The notes under the pieces are model-generated. The model did no database searches, had not been told where the DNA came from, and saw nothing but the letters and a program-made list of their open reading frames with translations. Position numbers and translations under genes: made by a program. A stretch of 58,396 bases of DNA, from the NCBI GenBank assembly GCA_964612085.1, contig CAZTCJ010000016.1:1-58396 (forward strand), read 5' to 3'. Source of the stretch: CAZTCJ01 sp964612085 (GTDB taxonomy: Bacteria; Pseudomonadota; Alphaproteobacteria; JAJFIK01). This document shows positions 43,243 through 52,249 of this stretch, piece by piece (positions within the stretch are counted from its first letter, which is position 1; the number at the start of each line of letters is the position of its first letter).

Positions 43243-45270
43243 TCATTTCAGCACGATGGAAATCGTCGCGCCGGTCTCGCCTTCCTTGAGGCGCGCCTGG
43301 TGCCAGGCCACAAGCACATCGTCCGGATAGCGTTCCGCCAGGGTCTGGAACATGGAGGCCGAGTCCGGGTCCCGCCGTTTCATCCGCTCGAACGCCGCAT
43401 CATAGGCGCGCAGCCATTTGTCCGTATCCGCGTCCATATCGTCCGGCTCGGACCCGACCGGCTCGAAAGTGGCGATGGGCTGGTTCTTGCCCGGCAGGAT
43501 CAGGTCGCCCACCGGCCGGTAACGGATGCGGGTCGTCGCTTCGACCGTGGCCGCGCTCACCAGGATATTGGTGCCCGTGACCTTGTTGGCCGCCTCGAGC
43601 CGCGAGCCCGTGTTCACCGCGTCTCCGAGCGCAGTGTAGTCGAACCGGTCGTGCCCGCCGAAATTGCCGACGATCGCCGTTCCCGTATGAACGCCGATCC
43701 GGGTGCGGCCGATATCGATCCCGCGCGCCTTCCAGGTCTCCTGAAAGGTCTTGCTGAAGGCCTGGATCCTCAGGGCGCAGAACACCGCCTTGTCGGCGTC
43801 TTCCGGCGTCGATTCCGGGGCCCCGAAGAAGCTCATGGAGCCGTCGCCCAGGAATTTGTCGATGGTGCCCCCTTCGCTCAGGATGATATTGCCGACCCCG
43901 TCCAGATAGCCGGTGATGATCTCGCCCAGTTGCGCCGGGTTCAGACCTTCTGACAGGGTCGTAAAGCCCTGGAGGTCGGTGAACAGCAGGGTGATCATCC
44001 GCCGTTCCCCGCCCAGCACCAGACGGGAGGGGTCCTTGTCCAGGCGCGCGACCACCGAGGGCGGCACATATTTCGTGAAGGCGTGGCGGATCAGGGCGCG
44101 CTGTTCGCGTTCCTGGCGTCCCAGATAGACGGTGGCGGCGGCGGCCACCAGCACAAAGCCCAGGACCGGCGACATGATCGGCATCATCGGTCCGCCGTAA
44201 TAAAACCAGAGGACCGCGCCGATGGGCACCGCGCCAACGAGGGTCAGGCCCACAAAGAGCTTGGCCCAGAGCGGCCAGCGCGTGAACGAGATCAGAAGGC
44301 CGAGGCCGATCATCAGGCCGACCAGCAGGATCTCCTCAATCAGCGTGAACATGCCGAGCGTCCGGCCTTCCAGCAGCTGGGACAGGATATGGGCATGGAT
44401 CACCACGCCCGGCAGTTCGCTGGAAATTTCGTCCTGCCAATAGGCGGCGGAAAAGGGCGTACGGTGATAATCGATATCCGCCAGGACGGGACCGACCAGC
44501 ACCACCTTGTCCTTGAACCATTCATCGGGCAGCACCAGTGCGTCATCGGCCCGGTATTGGATGAAGGGCGGGATCACATCCTCGCCCTCCGGACGGCCGT
44601 GCCAATCGATCCGCATATTGCGCTTGGCCGGCACATCGACCTCCAGCGCCCGCGCCATTGCGGCGGAAAACTGCCAGCGCACATCGCCCGTCTCGCTCCA
44701 CACCGGCTGGAAGAAGCGCACCGTGCCGTCGAAACGGCCGCGCAGGACCATGCCGAAACCGGTCGGGCGCTCGCCGATGAATTGCTGAAGGATTTTCCGG
44801 CGCTCTTCCGTGGTGCCCACTTCCTCGTTGGCCCAGATCGGCATGACGACGGTCTGAGCTTCCTCGATCGCCTGGATCAGCGCCCGGTCTTTTTCAGGCT
44901 CGGTCCATTTGTCGAGCAGGAAGTCGATGCCGATGGCCCGCGCCCCCGCGTTATCGAGCTTTTTCACCACATCGGCCAGAAGCGCCCGGTCCACCGGCAT
45001 GCGGTAGGGGTATTGATCGAGCACATCTTCGGTGATCGAGACGATCACCACATTCTCGTCCTGGGCTTCGGGCGGCGTGAAAACGGCGATGCGGAAGTCG
45101 CGGGTCCATTCATCGACGGCTTCGATGGCGGCGACATAGCGGGTGGCCACGATGGCCAGCACGAGCGAAACCAGGGCCATGGCAATCAGCCAGCGGCTCG
45201 TGCGGATCGGCCCGGCGGTGGCGCGCTCCTGGCCCGCGCCGCCTGTCTGCCCAATCGTTTCGTCTGCCAT
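43243..45270 (-). CDS. CHASE2-domain class III adenylate cyclase
   Basis: A 675-residue membrane sensor-cyclase. One N-terminal membrane segment (about 25-47), an extracytoplasmic CHASE2 domain (about 48-335), three membrane segments (about 340-415), then a class III cyclase domain. Metal-binding Asp432 (FTDLQGF) and Asp476 (FLGDG) are 44 residues apart as in active enzymes; Lys472 and the D-Y-T-x-L-G-D block fit adenine recognition, and the transition-state N and R are present in GDAVNTGSRLE. It should make cAMP in response to an outside signal. It is convergent with the CHAT gene (stops adjoin) and divergent from the FecR-like gene. Confidence 0.95.
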   Translation of the reverse strand: MADETIGQTGGAGQERATAGPIRTSRWLIAMALVSLVLAIVATRYVAAIEAVDEWTRDFRIAVFTPPEAQDENVVIVSITEDVLDQYPYRMPVDRALLADVVKKLDNAGARAIGIDFLLDKWTEPEKDRALIQAIEEAQTVVMPIWANEEVGTTEERRKILQQFIGERPTGFGMVLRGRFDGTVRFFQPVWSETGDVRWQFSAAMARALEVDVPAKRNMRIDWHGRPEGEDVIPPFIQYRADDALVLPDEWFKDKVVLVGPVLADIDYHRTPFSAAYWQDEISSELPGVVIHAHILSQLLEGRTLGMFTLIEEILLVGLMIGLGLLISFTRWPLWAKLFVGLTLVGAVPIGAVLWFYYGGPMMPIMSPVLGFVLVAAAATVYLGRQEREQRALIRHAFTKYVPPSVVARLDKDPSRLVLGGERRMITLLFTDLQGFTTLSEGLNPAQLGEIITGYLDGVGNIILSEGGTIDKFLGDGSMSFFGAPESTPEDADKAVFCALRIQAFSKTFQETWKARGIDIGRTRIGVHTGTAIVGNFGGHDRFDYTALGDAVNTGSRLEAANKVTGTNILVSAATVEATTRIRYRPVGDLILPGKNQPIATFEPVGSEPDDMDADTDKWLRAYDAAFERMKRRDPDSASMFQTLAERYPDDVLVAWHQARLKEGETGATISIVLK

Positions 45271-45350
45271 CTCTTCAGCGCCCCCGGCGGTATGGCCCGT
45301 TTAGTCGGAAAGGGCGCGGTATTTTGAACGCTTCGGCTCGAATTTTCAGA

Positions 45351-45384
45351 CCCCGGCCCCTGGGAGACCGGGGAAGCGCCCCGG
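45351..45384 (+). other. Three-part GC element able to form two alternative hairpins
   Basis: CCCCGG (45351-45356), CCGGGG (45368-45373) and CCCCGG (45379-45384). The middle segment can pair with either flank, giving two mutually exclusive 6-bp stems. It lies between the divergent cyclase and FecR-like genes. The rest of 45271-45519 shows no gene. Confidence 0.45.
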
Positions 45385-45519
45385 TCCTATCGACGGCCAC
45401 CCTTAGAACAGGATACAACGAATCGAATCTCTTTCGCTAACGGCGAAGAGTATAGTGTCGTGTCTGCGCCTTCCGGGTGCCTGTTGCATAACCGAAGGGC
45501 CATGCCAGGGGAAACGAGC

Positions 45520-46317
45520 ATGCAAACCCGCAGCATCACTGAAGTGTTCCGCACCGTCCGGCCCGCGCGCATACGGCCCGCGATCTGGGCGCTTTGCCTG
45601 GGTGTCATGGCCTTCGCCACGGCCGCCAGCGCCGCCAGCGTCACCGTCATCCGCTCGACCGCCCCGGACATCAAGCCCGGCGATGTCTTCGACCTGGGCC
45701 AGCGCATAGAGCTGCCCCAGAACACCAGCGTGGAACTGGTGTCCATCCAGGGCACCCGCGCCACCCTGCAAGGGCCTTATGCCGGTCCGGTGGAAGTGCG
45801 GGGCCAGCCTTTGGAACGCAGCCGCCTCGATGCGGTGCGCGACGCCATTTTCGGCCTCGACGCGGGCACGCGGGTGCTTGGGGCAACCCGGCGGGTGCCC
45901 CGGCCCGACGAGATCGACGGCGGCGCCACCATCGAGCCAGACCGGCGGCCCCGCGTGATCATCGATGTCAGCACCGACGGTACCTGGTGCGTGTTCGACG
46001 GCCTTGAGGTCACCCTGACCCGTGGCGAATTCGGCCGCAATCAGGGCACCCTGACGGCGCTCGCCACCAGCAAGCAGGTGGAACTGCGCTGGCACCACTT
46101 CCTGAAAGAGCACCCCTGGCCGGACGATATTCCCATCGAGAACGGCGCCCAGTACCAGGTGCGCAACGATGGGGCGGATCCGGTCGTGTTGACCTTACGG
46201 CAAGTGGAGCGGGGCGATAATGCGGCCCAGGATCTCGTCCGCATGGCCGCGGCCGGCTGTACCACCCAGGTCGGACAGGCCATCGCCGTGCTCGACGAGG
46301 CGCCCCAGGCCGAGTAA
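45520..46317 (+). CDS. Exported FecR-like protein
   Basis: A 265-residue protein with a signal peptide (about 1-40, ending TAASAAS). Residues about 41-100 (IKPGDVFDLGQRIELPQNTSVELVSIQGTRATLQGPYAGPV) resemble the FecR-type beta domain that begins with a G.....G..I.L..G..v.L....G....L.GP pattern. The second half (RRPRVIIDVSTDGTWCVFDGLEVTLTR) has a single Cys and a further beta-rich unit. Such genes often neighbour CHASE2 or CHAT genes in Alphaproteobacteria (from memory). It is divergent from the CHASE2 cyclase. ATG 45520 has GGGGAAACG upstream; 45502 is an alternative. Confidence 0.75.
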   Translation: MQTRSITEVFRTVRPARIRPAIWALCLGVMAFATAASAASVTVIRSTAPDIKPGDVFDLGQRIELPQNTSVELVSIQGTRATLQGPYAGPVEVRGQPLERSRLDAVRDAIFGLDAGTRVLGATRRVPRPDEIDGGATIEPDRRPRVIIDVSTDGTWCVFDGLEVTLTRGEFGRNQGTLTALATSKQVELRWHHFLKEHPWPDDIPIENGAQYQVRNDGADPVVLTLRQVERGDNAAQDLVRMAAAGCTTQVGQAIAVLDEAPQAE

Positions 46318-46477
46318 CCGCGCCCGGTTCACAGAGACCTATACTGCTGGTGTGATGGGCGGGTGGCCCGGAGATGCGTCATCTCCGCGCCATCACGCCC
46401 TTGTTTGCGCTGGTTTCTGGCCCAGATTGCTAGGGTGCAGCCGCGCCACTGCATCTGAAGACAAAGGGATGACCCGC

Positions 46478-47593
46478 ATGTCGGCATGGAGCCGCTACTT
46501 TTTCCTGATCATTGTATGCGGCGTCATCATCGCGGCGGCGGTTACCGGCGTCCTGATCTATCAGAGCCGTGAGACCGAGAGCGCCAGGCGGGGCGGCGGG
46601 CCGGTGCCCGTGGTCGTGGCGCCCGTTCGCACGGAAACCTTCGTTGACCGGATCGAGGCGCTGGGCACGGCCCAGTCGAACGAATTCGTGTCGATCACGG
46701 CCCAGGTCACGGAGACCGTGCGCGAAGTGCGCTTCGAGGACGGTCAGACCGTGTCTCGCGGCGATATTCTCGCGGAACTGACGGACGAAGAAGAGGGCGC
46801 CGAACTGGCGGAAGCCCGCGCCACGTTGTTGGAAGCGGATCAGCAGCTTGAGCGCATCGCCGATCTGGTGGAACGCGGCAACGCCACCCAGGCACGGCTC
46901 GACCAGGCGGTTTCCGTGCGCGATCAGGCGCGCGCGCGGGTGCGCGCCATCGAGGCCCGTTTGTCGGACCGTCTGATCCGCGCGCCCTTCGACGGGCTTT
47001 TGGGCTTGCGCACCGTCAGTCCGGGCACGCTGGTGACCCCCGGCACCGTCATCACCACGCTCGATGCCATCGACCCGATCAAGCTCGATTTCTCCGTGCC
47101 CGAAACGTTTTTTGCCGCCGTCAGGCCGGGTCTTGAAGTGACCGCCCTGGCCGACGCCTATCCGGACGAGACCTTCAGCGGCCGGATCACGGCGGTCGAT
47201 ACCAGGCTGGACGCGGTCACCCGGTCGTTCCTGGCGCGCGCCGAGATCCCCAATGGCGATCTGCGGCTGCGGCCCGGCATGCTGCTTCGCGTCGAGATCG
47301 AAAAGAACGCCCGCCAGTCGCTCATGGTGCCGGAAGAGGCCATCGTGCCGCTCGACACCCGGGTCTTCGTCTTCCGCGTCACGGGCGAGAACACCGTTGA
47401 TCGGGTCCAGGTCGAAGTGGGCGCGCGCCGGCCGGGCGCGGTCGAGATCCTGTCGGGCCTGGAGGCAGGCGACCGTGTGGTCGTCCAGGGCACGAACCGG
47501 GTCCGCCCGGGCGCGCCCGTGAGGGTTTTGGACCGGTCCGCGGACGGATCAGACGCAACCGGTACCGGCATGGCCGGACCGGGCGCCCAATAG
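46478..47593 (+). CDS. RND efflux periplasmic adaptor (membrane fusion) subunit
   Basis: A 371-residue membrane fusion protein. One N-terminal membrane anchor (about 7-30), then the first lipoyl half (TAQVTETVREVRFEDGQTVSRGDILAEL), an alpha-hairpin (about 110-165, ADQQLERIADLVERGNATQARLDQAVSVRDQARARVRAIEARL), the second lipoyl half (DRLIRAPFDGLLGLRTVSPGTLVTPGTVITTL) and barrel/proximal domains. It would connect the permease downstream to an outer-membrane channel. ATG 46478 was preferred over 46469 because an AGGG site lies at the right distance. It is followed after 9 bases by the permease. Confidence 0.94.
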   Translation: MSAWSRYFFLIIVCGVIIAAAVTGVLIYQSRETESARRGGGPVPVVVAPVRTETFVDRIEALGTAQSNEFVSITAQVTETVREVRFEDGQTVSRGDILAELTDEEEGAELAEARATLLEADQQLERIADLVERGNATQARLDQAVSVRDQARARVRAIEARLSDRLIRAPFDGLLGLRTVSPGTLVTPGTVITTLDAIDPIKLDFSVPETFFAAVRPGLEVTALADAYPDETFSGRITAVDTRLDAVTRSFLARAEIPNGDLRLRPGMLLRVEIEKNARQSLMVPEEAIVPLDTRVFVFRVTGENTVDRVQVEVGARRPGAVEILSGLEAGDRVVVQGTNRVRPGAPVRVLDRSADGSDATGTGMAGPGAQ

Positions 47594-47602
47594 GGGTCGC
47601 GC

Positions 47603-50600
47603 ATGTTCTTATCCGATATTTCGGTCAAACGGCCGGTTCTGGCCATGGTGTTCAGCATCCTGCTGGTTGCCTTCGGCGTCTTGTCGTTCCAGAGCCTGCC
47701 CTTGCGCGAACTGCCCGATATCGATCCGCCGGTGGTGTCGGTCGAAACCACCTATCGCGGCGCCTCGTCCGACATCATCGACACGCGGGTCACGCAGGTT
47801 CTGGAAGACAGCATCAGCGGCATCGAAGGCATCGAGGAGATCGAGTCCACGAGCCGGGACGGGCGCTCCGATATCAACATCACTTTTTCTCTGAGCCGGA
47901 ATATCGACAACGCGGCGAACGATGTGCGCAGTTCCATCGCGCGGGCCATCGATAACCTGCCCCAGGAAGTGGATCCCCCGGAAATCTCCAAGGTGGAGGC
48001 CGATGCCAACGCCATCATGTGGTTCAATCTGGCATCGGAGACCATGAACCGCCTGGAGCTGACCGATTACGCCCGGCGCTATATCGTCGACCGCCTGTCG
48101 GTGGCCGAAGGCGTGGCGCGGATCATCGTGGGCGGCGCGCAGGACTATGCCATGCGCATCTGGCTCGACCGGGCGCAGCTCGCGGCGCGGGGGCTGACGG
48201 TCGCCGATGTGGAGCAGGCGCTCCGGGCCGAGAATATTGAACTGCCTGCGGGCCGCATCGAATCCGTCGAGCGCCAGTTTACCGTGCGGATCGCCCGGGC
48301 CTATCAGACGCCGGAGGATTTCGCTTCCCTGGTGCTGGGCGAGGGCGAGGATGGCTATCTGATCCGTCTGCGCGATGTGGCCCGCGTCGAGCGGGGCGCT
48401 GCGGAAGTGCGCAGCGACTTCCAGGGCAACGGCCAGCCCATGGTGGGGCTCGGCATCGTGCGTCAGTCCACCGCCAATATTCTCGACGTGGCCAACGCGG
48501 CCAAATCGGAGATCGCCCGGATCCGGGAAAGCCTGCCGGAAGGCACCAATATCTTCGACAGTTACGACAGTTCGGTCTTCATCGACTCCGCCGTCAACGA
48601 GGTCTACCGCACACTGCTGATCGCCATCGGCTTCGTGATCCTGGTGATTTATCTGTTCCTGGGCTCGATCCGGGCGGCGCTGGTGCCCGCCGTCACCGTG
48701 CCGGTCTGTCTGGTGGGCACCTTCACGGTATTGCTGGCCTTTGGCCTCTCCATCAATCTGTTGACCCTGCTGGCGCTGGTGCTTTCCATCGGTCTGGTGG
48801 TGGACGATTCCATCGTGGTTCTGGAAAACGTCCAGCGGCGGATCGATCTGGGCGAGCCGCCGCTCGTCGCCGCTTACCGGGGCGCGCGCCAGGTGGGTTT
48901 CGCGGTGATCGCCACGACGCTGGTGCTGATTTCCGTCTTTGTGCCGATCATCTTCCTGGAGGGCAATATCGGGCGGCTGTTCTCCGAACTGGCCATCGCC
49001 ATCGCCGCCGCCGTCGCCCTGTCGAGTTTCGTCGCCTTGACGCTCTCGGCCATGATGACCTCGAAGCTCCTGATCAAGGGCGAGAAGGCGGGGCTTGTCG
49101 CCCGCGTGGTGGACCGGGCAGTCGGCGGCCTCAACAAAAGCTACATGCAGTCGCTCGAAGGCGTGCTTCATCGCCCGCGCATCGTGGCGCTTGCGGTCAT
49201 CGCCGTCATGGGCGCGACCTATGCTCTGTTCACCACGGTGCCGAGCGAACTGGCGCCCGACGAGGACCGGGGCTCCTTCTTCATGACCGTGCGCGCGCCG
49301 GAAGGGGCGAGCTTCGACAACACCATCGCCGTGATGCGCGAGGTGGAACAGATCCTTCTGCCTTATGTGGAGGCGAACGAGATCCAGCGGGCGCTGTTGC
49401 GCACCCCGGGCTTCGGCGGCGGCGAGGAGTTCAACAACGGCATCGGCATTATCGTGCTCAGGCCCTGGGACGAGCGCGACCGGGACGGCATCGTCATCAT
49501 GAACGAGATCCGGGGCAAGCTGAACGGCGTACCGGGCGCGCAGATCTTCGCGGTCATGCGCCAGGGCTTCGGGCGCGGCTCCGGCGGTCAGCCCGTGCAG
49601 TTCGTGATCGGCGGCACCGATTACGGCGAACTGGCGGCCTGGCGCGATCTGATGATCGAGGCGCTCAGCGATTATCCGGGCATCGAGAATATCCAGTGGG
49701 ACCTGCGCGAGACCAAACCGCAGCTTAAGATCCGTATCGATACGAACCGCGCGGCCGATATCGGCGTCTCGGTGGAAGAGGTCGGCTCGACCCTTGAGAC
49801 CATGCTCGGCGGGCGGCGCGTCACCACCTATATCGAGCGGGGCGAGGAATATGACGTGATCCTCGAAGGCGAGCAGGACGACCAGCGTCAGCCCACGGAT
49901 CTGACCAATATTTTCGTGCGCTCCGACCGGACGGACCAGCTCATTCCGCTCTCCAATCTGGTGAGTATCGAGGAGATCGCCGATCCGGCCCAGCTCATCC
50001 GCTATAACCGCCTGCGCGCGGTGACCTTGAGCGGCAATCTGGCCGAGGGCTTTACTTTGGGCGAGGTGCTCGACCATTTGGCGGGAACGGCGCGGGAGGT
50101 GCTGCCGGACGTGGCCCAGATCGACTACAAAGGTCAGTCGCGGGAATATCAGGAGTCCCGGGCCTCCCTCTTCTTCACCTTCGGCATGGCGCTTGTCATC
50201 GTGTTCCTGGTGCTGGCCGCCCAGTTCGAAAGCTTCATTCACCCGCTCGTCATCATGCTGACGGTGCCGGTGGCCATCGCGGGCGGGCTTTACGGTCTGT
50301 TCGTGGTGGGCAGCAGTCTGAACATCTACAGCCAGATCGGCATGATCATCCTGGTGGGGCTGGCGGCCAAGAACGGCATTCTGATCGTCGAGTTCGCCAA
50401 TCAGATGCGCGACGCCGGGCTCGGCGTGAAGGAAGCGGTCGTGGAGGCGGCGCGCACGCGCTTCCGGCCTATCCTGATGACGGGCCTGTCCACCGCCTTC
50501 GGCGCGGTGCCGCTGATCATCGCGACGGGCCCAGGCGCGGGCAGCCGGATCACCATCGGTGTGGTGATCTTTTCCGGCGTGCTCTTCGCGACGCTGCTGA

Positions 50601-50722
50601 CGCTCTTCGTGGTGCCGGTGTTCTACCAGGTGCTGGCCCAGTTCACCCGGCCGCCGGGCTATGTGGCCCGCGAGCTGGAGACCTGGGAACGCAAATACGA
50701 TCAGGAAGACGCGCGCCCGTGA
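47603..50722 (+). CDS. RND-family efflux permease (AcrB/MexB-like)
   Basis: A 1039-residue inner-membrane pump of the hydrophobe/amphiphile efflux (HAE-1) type. The N-terminus MFLSDISVKRPVLAMVFSILL is standard. Twelve membrane segments and two large periplasmic loops are in the usual positions. The proton-relay Asp pair sits in GLVVDDSIVVLENV in the fourth segment, and the GRND signature pair LAAQFESFIHPLVIM and GLAAKNGILIVEFA are present. Drug or lipid extrusion by proton antiport is expected. No TolC-type gene follows, so it must share an outer-membrane channel. Confidence 0.95.
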   Translation: MFLSDISVKRPVLAMVFSILLVAFGVLSFQSLPLRELPDIDPPVVSVETTYRGASSDIIDTRVTQVLEDSISGIEGIEEIESTSRDGRSDINITFSLSRNIDNAANDVRSSIARAIDNLPQEVDPPEISKVEADANAIMWFNLASETMNRLELTDYARRYIVDRLSVAEGVARIIVGGAQDYAMRIWLDRAQLAARGLTVADVEQALRAENIELPAGRIESVERQFTVRIARAYQTPEDFASLVLGEGEDGYLIRLRDVARVERGAAEVRSDFQGNGQPMVGLGIVRQSTANILDVANAAKSEIARIRESLPEGTNIFDSYDSSVFIDSAVNEVYRTLLIAIGFVILVIYLFLGSIRAALVPAVTVPVCLVGTFTVLLAFGLSINLLTLLALVLSIGLVVDDSIVVLENVQRRIDLGEPPLVAAYRGARQVGFAVIATTLVLISVFVPIIFLEGNIGRLFSELAIAIAAAVALSSFVALTLSAMMTSKLLIKGEKAGLVARVVDRAVGGLNKSYMQSLEGVLHRPRIVALAVIAVMGATYALFTTVPSELAPDEDRGSFFMTVRAPEGASFDNTIAVMREVEQILLPYVEANEIQRALLRTPGFGGGEEFNNGIGIIVLRPWDERDRDGIVIMNEIRGKLNGVPGAQIFAVMRQGFGRGSGGQPVQFVIGGTDYGELAAWRDLMIEALSDYPGIENIQWDLRETKPQLKIRIDTNRAADIGVSVEEVGSTLETMLGGRRVTTYIERGEEYDVILEGEQDDQRQPTDLTNIFVRSDRTDQLIPLSNLVSIEEIADPAQLIRYNRLRAVTLSGNLAEGFTLGEVLDHLAGTAREVLPDVAQIDYKGQSREYQESRASLFFTFGMALVIVFLVLAAQFESFIHPLVIMLTVPVAIAGGLYGLFVVGSSLNIYSQIGMIILVGLAAKNGILIVEFANQMRDAGLGVKEAVVEAARTRFRPILMTGLSTAFGAVPLIIATGPGAGSRITIGVVIFSGVLFATLLTLFVVPVFYQVLAQFTRPPGYVARELETWERKYDQEDARP

Positions 50723-50797
50723 ACCAAAGCGGTGGTTGACGGGGACCGGCCCGATGGGCCACCACAGGGCAGCATTCGTCTTGAAGAGAGGTTCGCC

Positions 50798-51067
50798 ATG
50801 GCCGACAGCGGCGCGGGATATCCGAAATTCACCAATGATGTAGGCGTCAAGGTCATCCGGGTCGGGGTGAAGGAATTCGCCTGTATCGGCGCACGTCCGC
50901 CCCAGGATCATCCCCATGTCTATCTCGATATGGGCGACGATAACGAGATATACTGCCCGTATTGCAGCACTCTGTACCGGTATGATGACAAGCTCGGCCG
51001 CCTGGAGTGCGACCCGCCGGAATGCTTCTATGAGGTGGTGGACCGGGCCCCGGAAAACGTGGCGTAA
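50798..51067 (+). CDS. zf-CHCC zinc-finger domain protein (NDUFS6-like)
   Basis: An 89-residue protein. VKEFACIGARPPQDHPHVYLDMGDDNEIYCPYCSTLYRY contains the zf-CHCC pattern, with a Cys (ACIG), His (DHPHVY) and Cys-x2-Cys (CPYC) as zinc ligands. The family includes the NDUFS6/13-kDa zinc subunit of complex I and stand-alone bacterial forms. It is strongly conserved in Alphaproteobacteria. ATG at 50798 follows a GAGAGG site. Single small gene between the RND operon and a lipoprotein; complex I genes are not nearby. Confidence 0.9.
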   Translation: MADSGAGYPKFTNDVGVKVIRVGVKEFACIGARPPQDHPHVYLDMGDDNEIYCPYCSTLYRYDDKLGRLECDPPECFYEVVDRAPENVA

Positions 51068-51145
51068 CGACAACGCGGGCTGGCCTCTCCAGGGCCGATG
51101 CGGCTAAAATCGTGAGCGGGAACCGAATGGCGGGGAGGGTACGTT

Positions 51146-51826
51146 TTGCCGAATTCGAGCCGAAGAGACGGGCGTAGCAACCGGTGGCATGTGCTGGGCC
51201 TGGCCGTGTGCACGGGCCTGGTGCTGTCGGCCTGCGGCGGCAAGCCCACGCCGCCCGGCGCCCGTCACCTGTCGCCCTCCCAACAGTATGAGCAGGCCGT
51301 CGTCCTGATGGACAAGGGCCAGTGCACCGAAGCGGTGCCGATTTTCACCGCCTTGTCCAAGGTCGGCCGGGGCTGGGAACTGGCCCAGGTCAATCTGGCG
51401 GACTGCCTGATGCGCATGGCCGAGACCGCCGGGCCCGCCAAGGCGCCGGATCTGGAAGCCCAGGCGATCGGCTGGCTGATGCTGGCCGCCAACTCCAACG
51501 AGCCGCGCGCCCAGGCCCGCCTCGCGCTCGCCTATGCCGAAGGCCGCGGCCTGCCGTTGAACGGGGTCGAGGCCGCCAAATGGTATGCGCTCGCCACCCG
51601 CCCGACGCTCGAGGCGGTTGTGGATGTCCAGGAATACCCGGAAGGCTTCGAGACGCGGGTGCGCCGGGGCGTCTCGGAGGCCGACTGGCAGACGGGCACG
51701 GCCCTGGCGGCGGCCTGGAATCCCGATTATCAAGACCTTAACGCAGACTTGATCAAGGAAGACCCGCGCTGGCGCCGGGCCAGGCAGCAACAAGAACAGC
51801 AGCAACGGGTTATCCGTCGCCGCTAG
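51146..51826 (+). CDS. Sel1/TPR-like lipoprotein
   Basis: A 226-residue protein starting at TTG with a good GGGAGG site seven bases away. Lipobox LVLSAC (Cys at about 30). The rest has Sel1-like helices: QYEQAVVLMDKGQCTEAVPIFTAL, LAQVNLADCLMRMAE, WLMLAANSNEPRAQARLALAYAEGRGLPLNGVEAAKWYALA, a clear Sel1 unit. The last 25 residues are Arg/Gln-rich. Likely an envelope scaffold protein. Start codon and length are the main uncertainties. Confidence 0.78.
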   Translation: MPNSSRRDGRSNRWHVLGLAVCTGLVLSACGGKPTPPGARHLSPSQQYEQAVVLMDKGQCTEAVPIFTALSKVGRGWELAQVNLADCLMRMAETAGPAKAPDLEAQAIGWLMLAANSNEPRAQARLALAYAEGRGLPLNGVEAAKWYALATRPTLEAVVDVQEYPEGFETRVRRGVSEADWQTGTALAAAWNPDYQDLNADLIKEDPRWRRARQQQEQQQRVIRRR

Positions 51827-51968
51827 CGGACTACTTAAGTAAGCTGGTCTGGGTTAAGAGGCTGGAGCGCTGGTTGCGTTGAGGGGGCGCTCTCCGGGTA
51901 CAGTTAGGATCATGGGGCTCGAGTCGCGCAGTGTCTGCGCCGGCCGGCCCGCTCACACGGAGGCTCAC

Positions 51969-52238
51969 GTGCTCTTTTTCGTGTTCGTCTTGTCGGTTTT
52001 TCTCGGTGTCGAGCTGATCCGGCGCATTCCCTCCCAATTGCACACGCCCCTCATGTCGGGCTCCAACGCCATTTCCGGCATCACCCTGGTGGGCGGCCTG
52101 CTGGCGGCGGGCTCTGAAGGGACCTTGTCGGTCATTCTCGGCACCCTCGCGGTGGTCTTTGCCACCATCAATGTGATCGGCGGTTACCTCGTCACCGACC
52201 GCATGCTCGCCATGTTCAAAAGCGGCCAGGACAAATAA
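51969..52238 (+). CDS. pntAb: Proton-translocating NAD(P) transhydrogenase subunit alpha2 (PntAb)
   Basis: An 89-residue membrane protein with three hydrophobic segments, matching the domain II part of the alpha subunit (FFVFVLSVFLGVELIRRI, then TPLMSGSNAISGITLVGG and TINVIGGYLVTDRML). It forms part of the proton channel of the transhydrogenase. The GTG at 51969 was chosen for its GGAGG site six bases upstream; the frame is open further upstream. pntB starts 11 bases after the stop. The expected pntAa (NAD-binding domain I) gene is not upstream; that place is taken by a lipoprotein gene. Confidence 0.88.
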   Translation: MLFFVFVLSVFLGVELIRRIPSQLHTPLMSGSNAISGITLVGGLLAAGSEGTLSVILGTLAVVFATINVIGGYLVTDRMLAMFKSGQDK

Positions 52239-52249
52239 GGGTTTTCCCC

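Noticed and set aside
47609..51073. 1154-residue minus-strand ORF
   Set aside because: Antisense to the RND permease, which has all family motifs.
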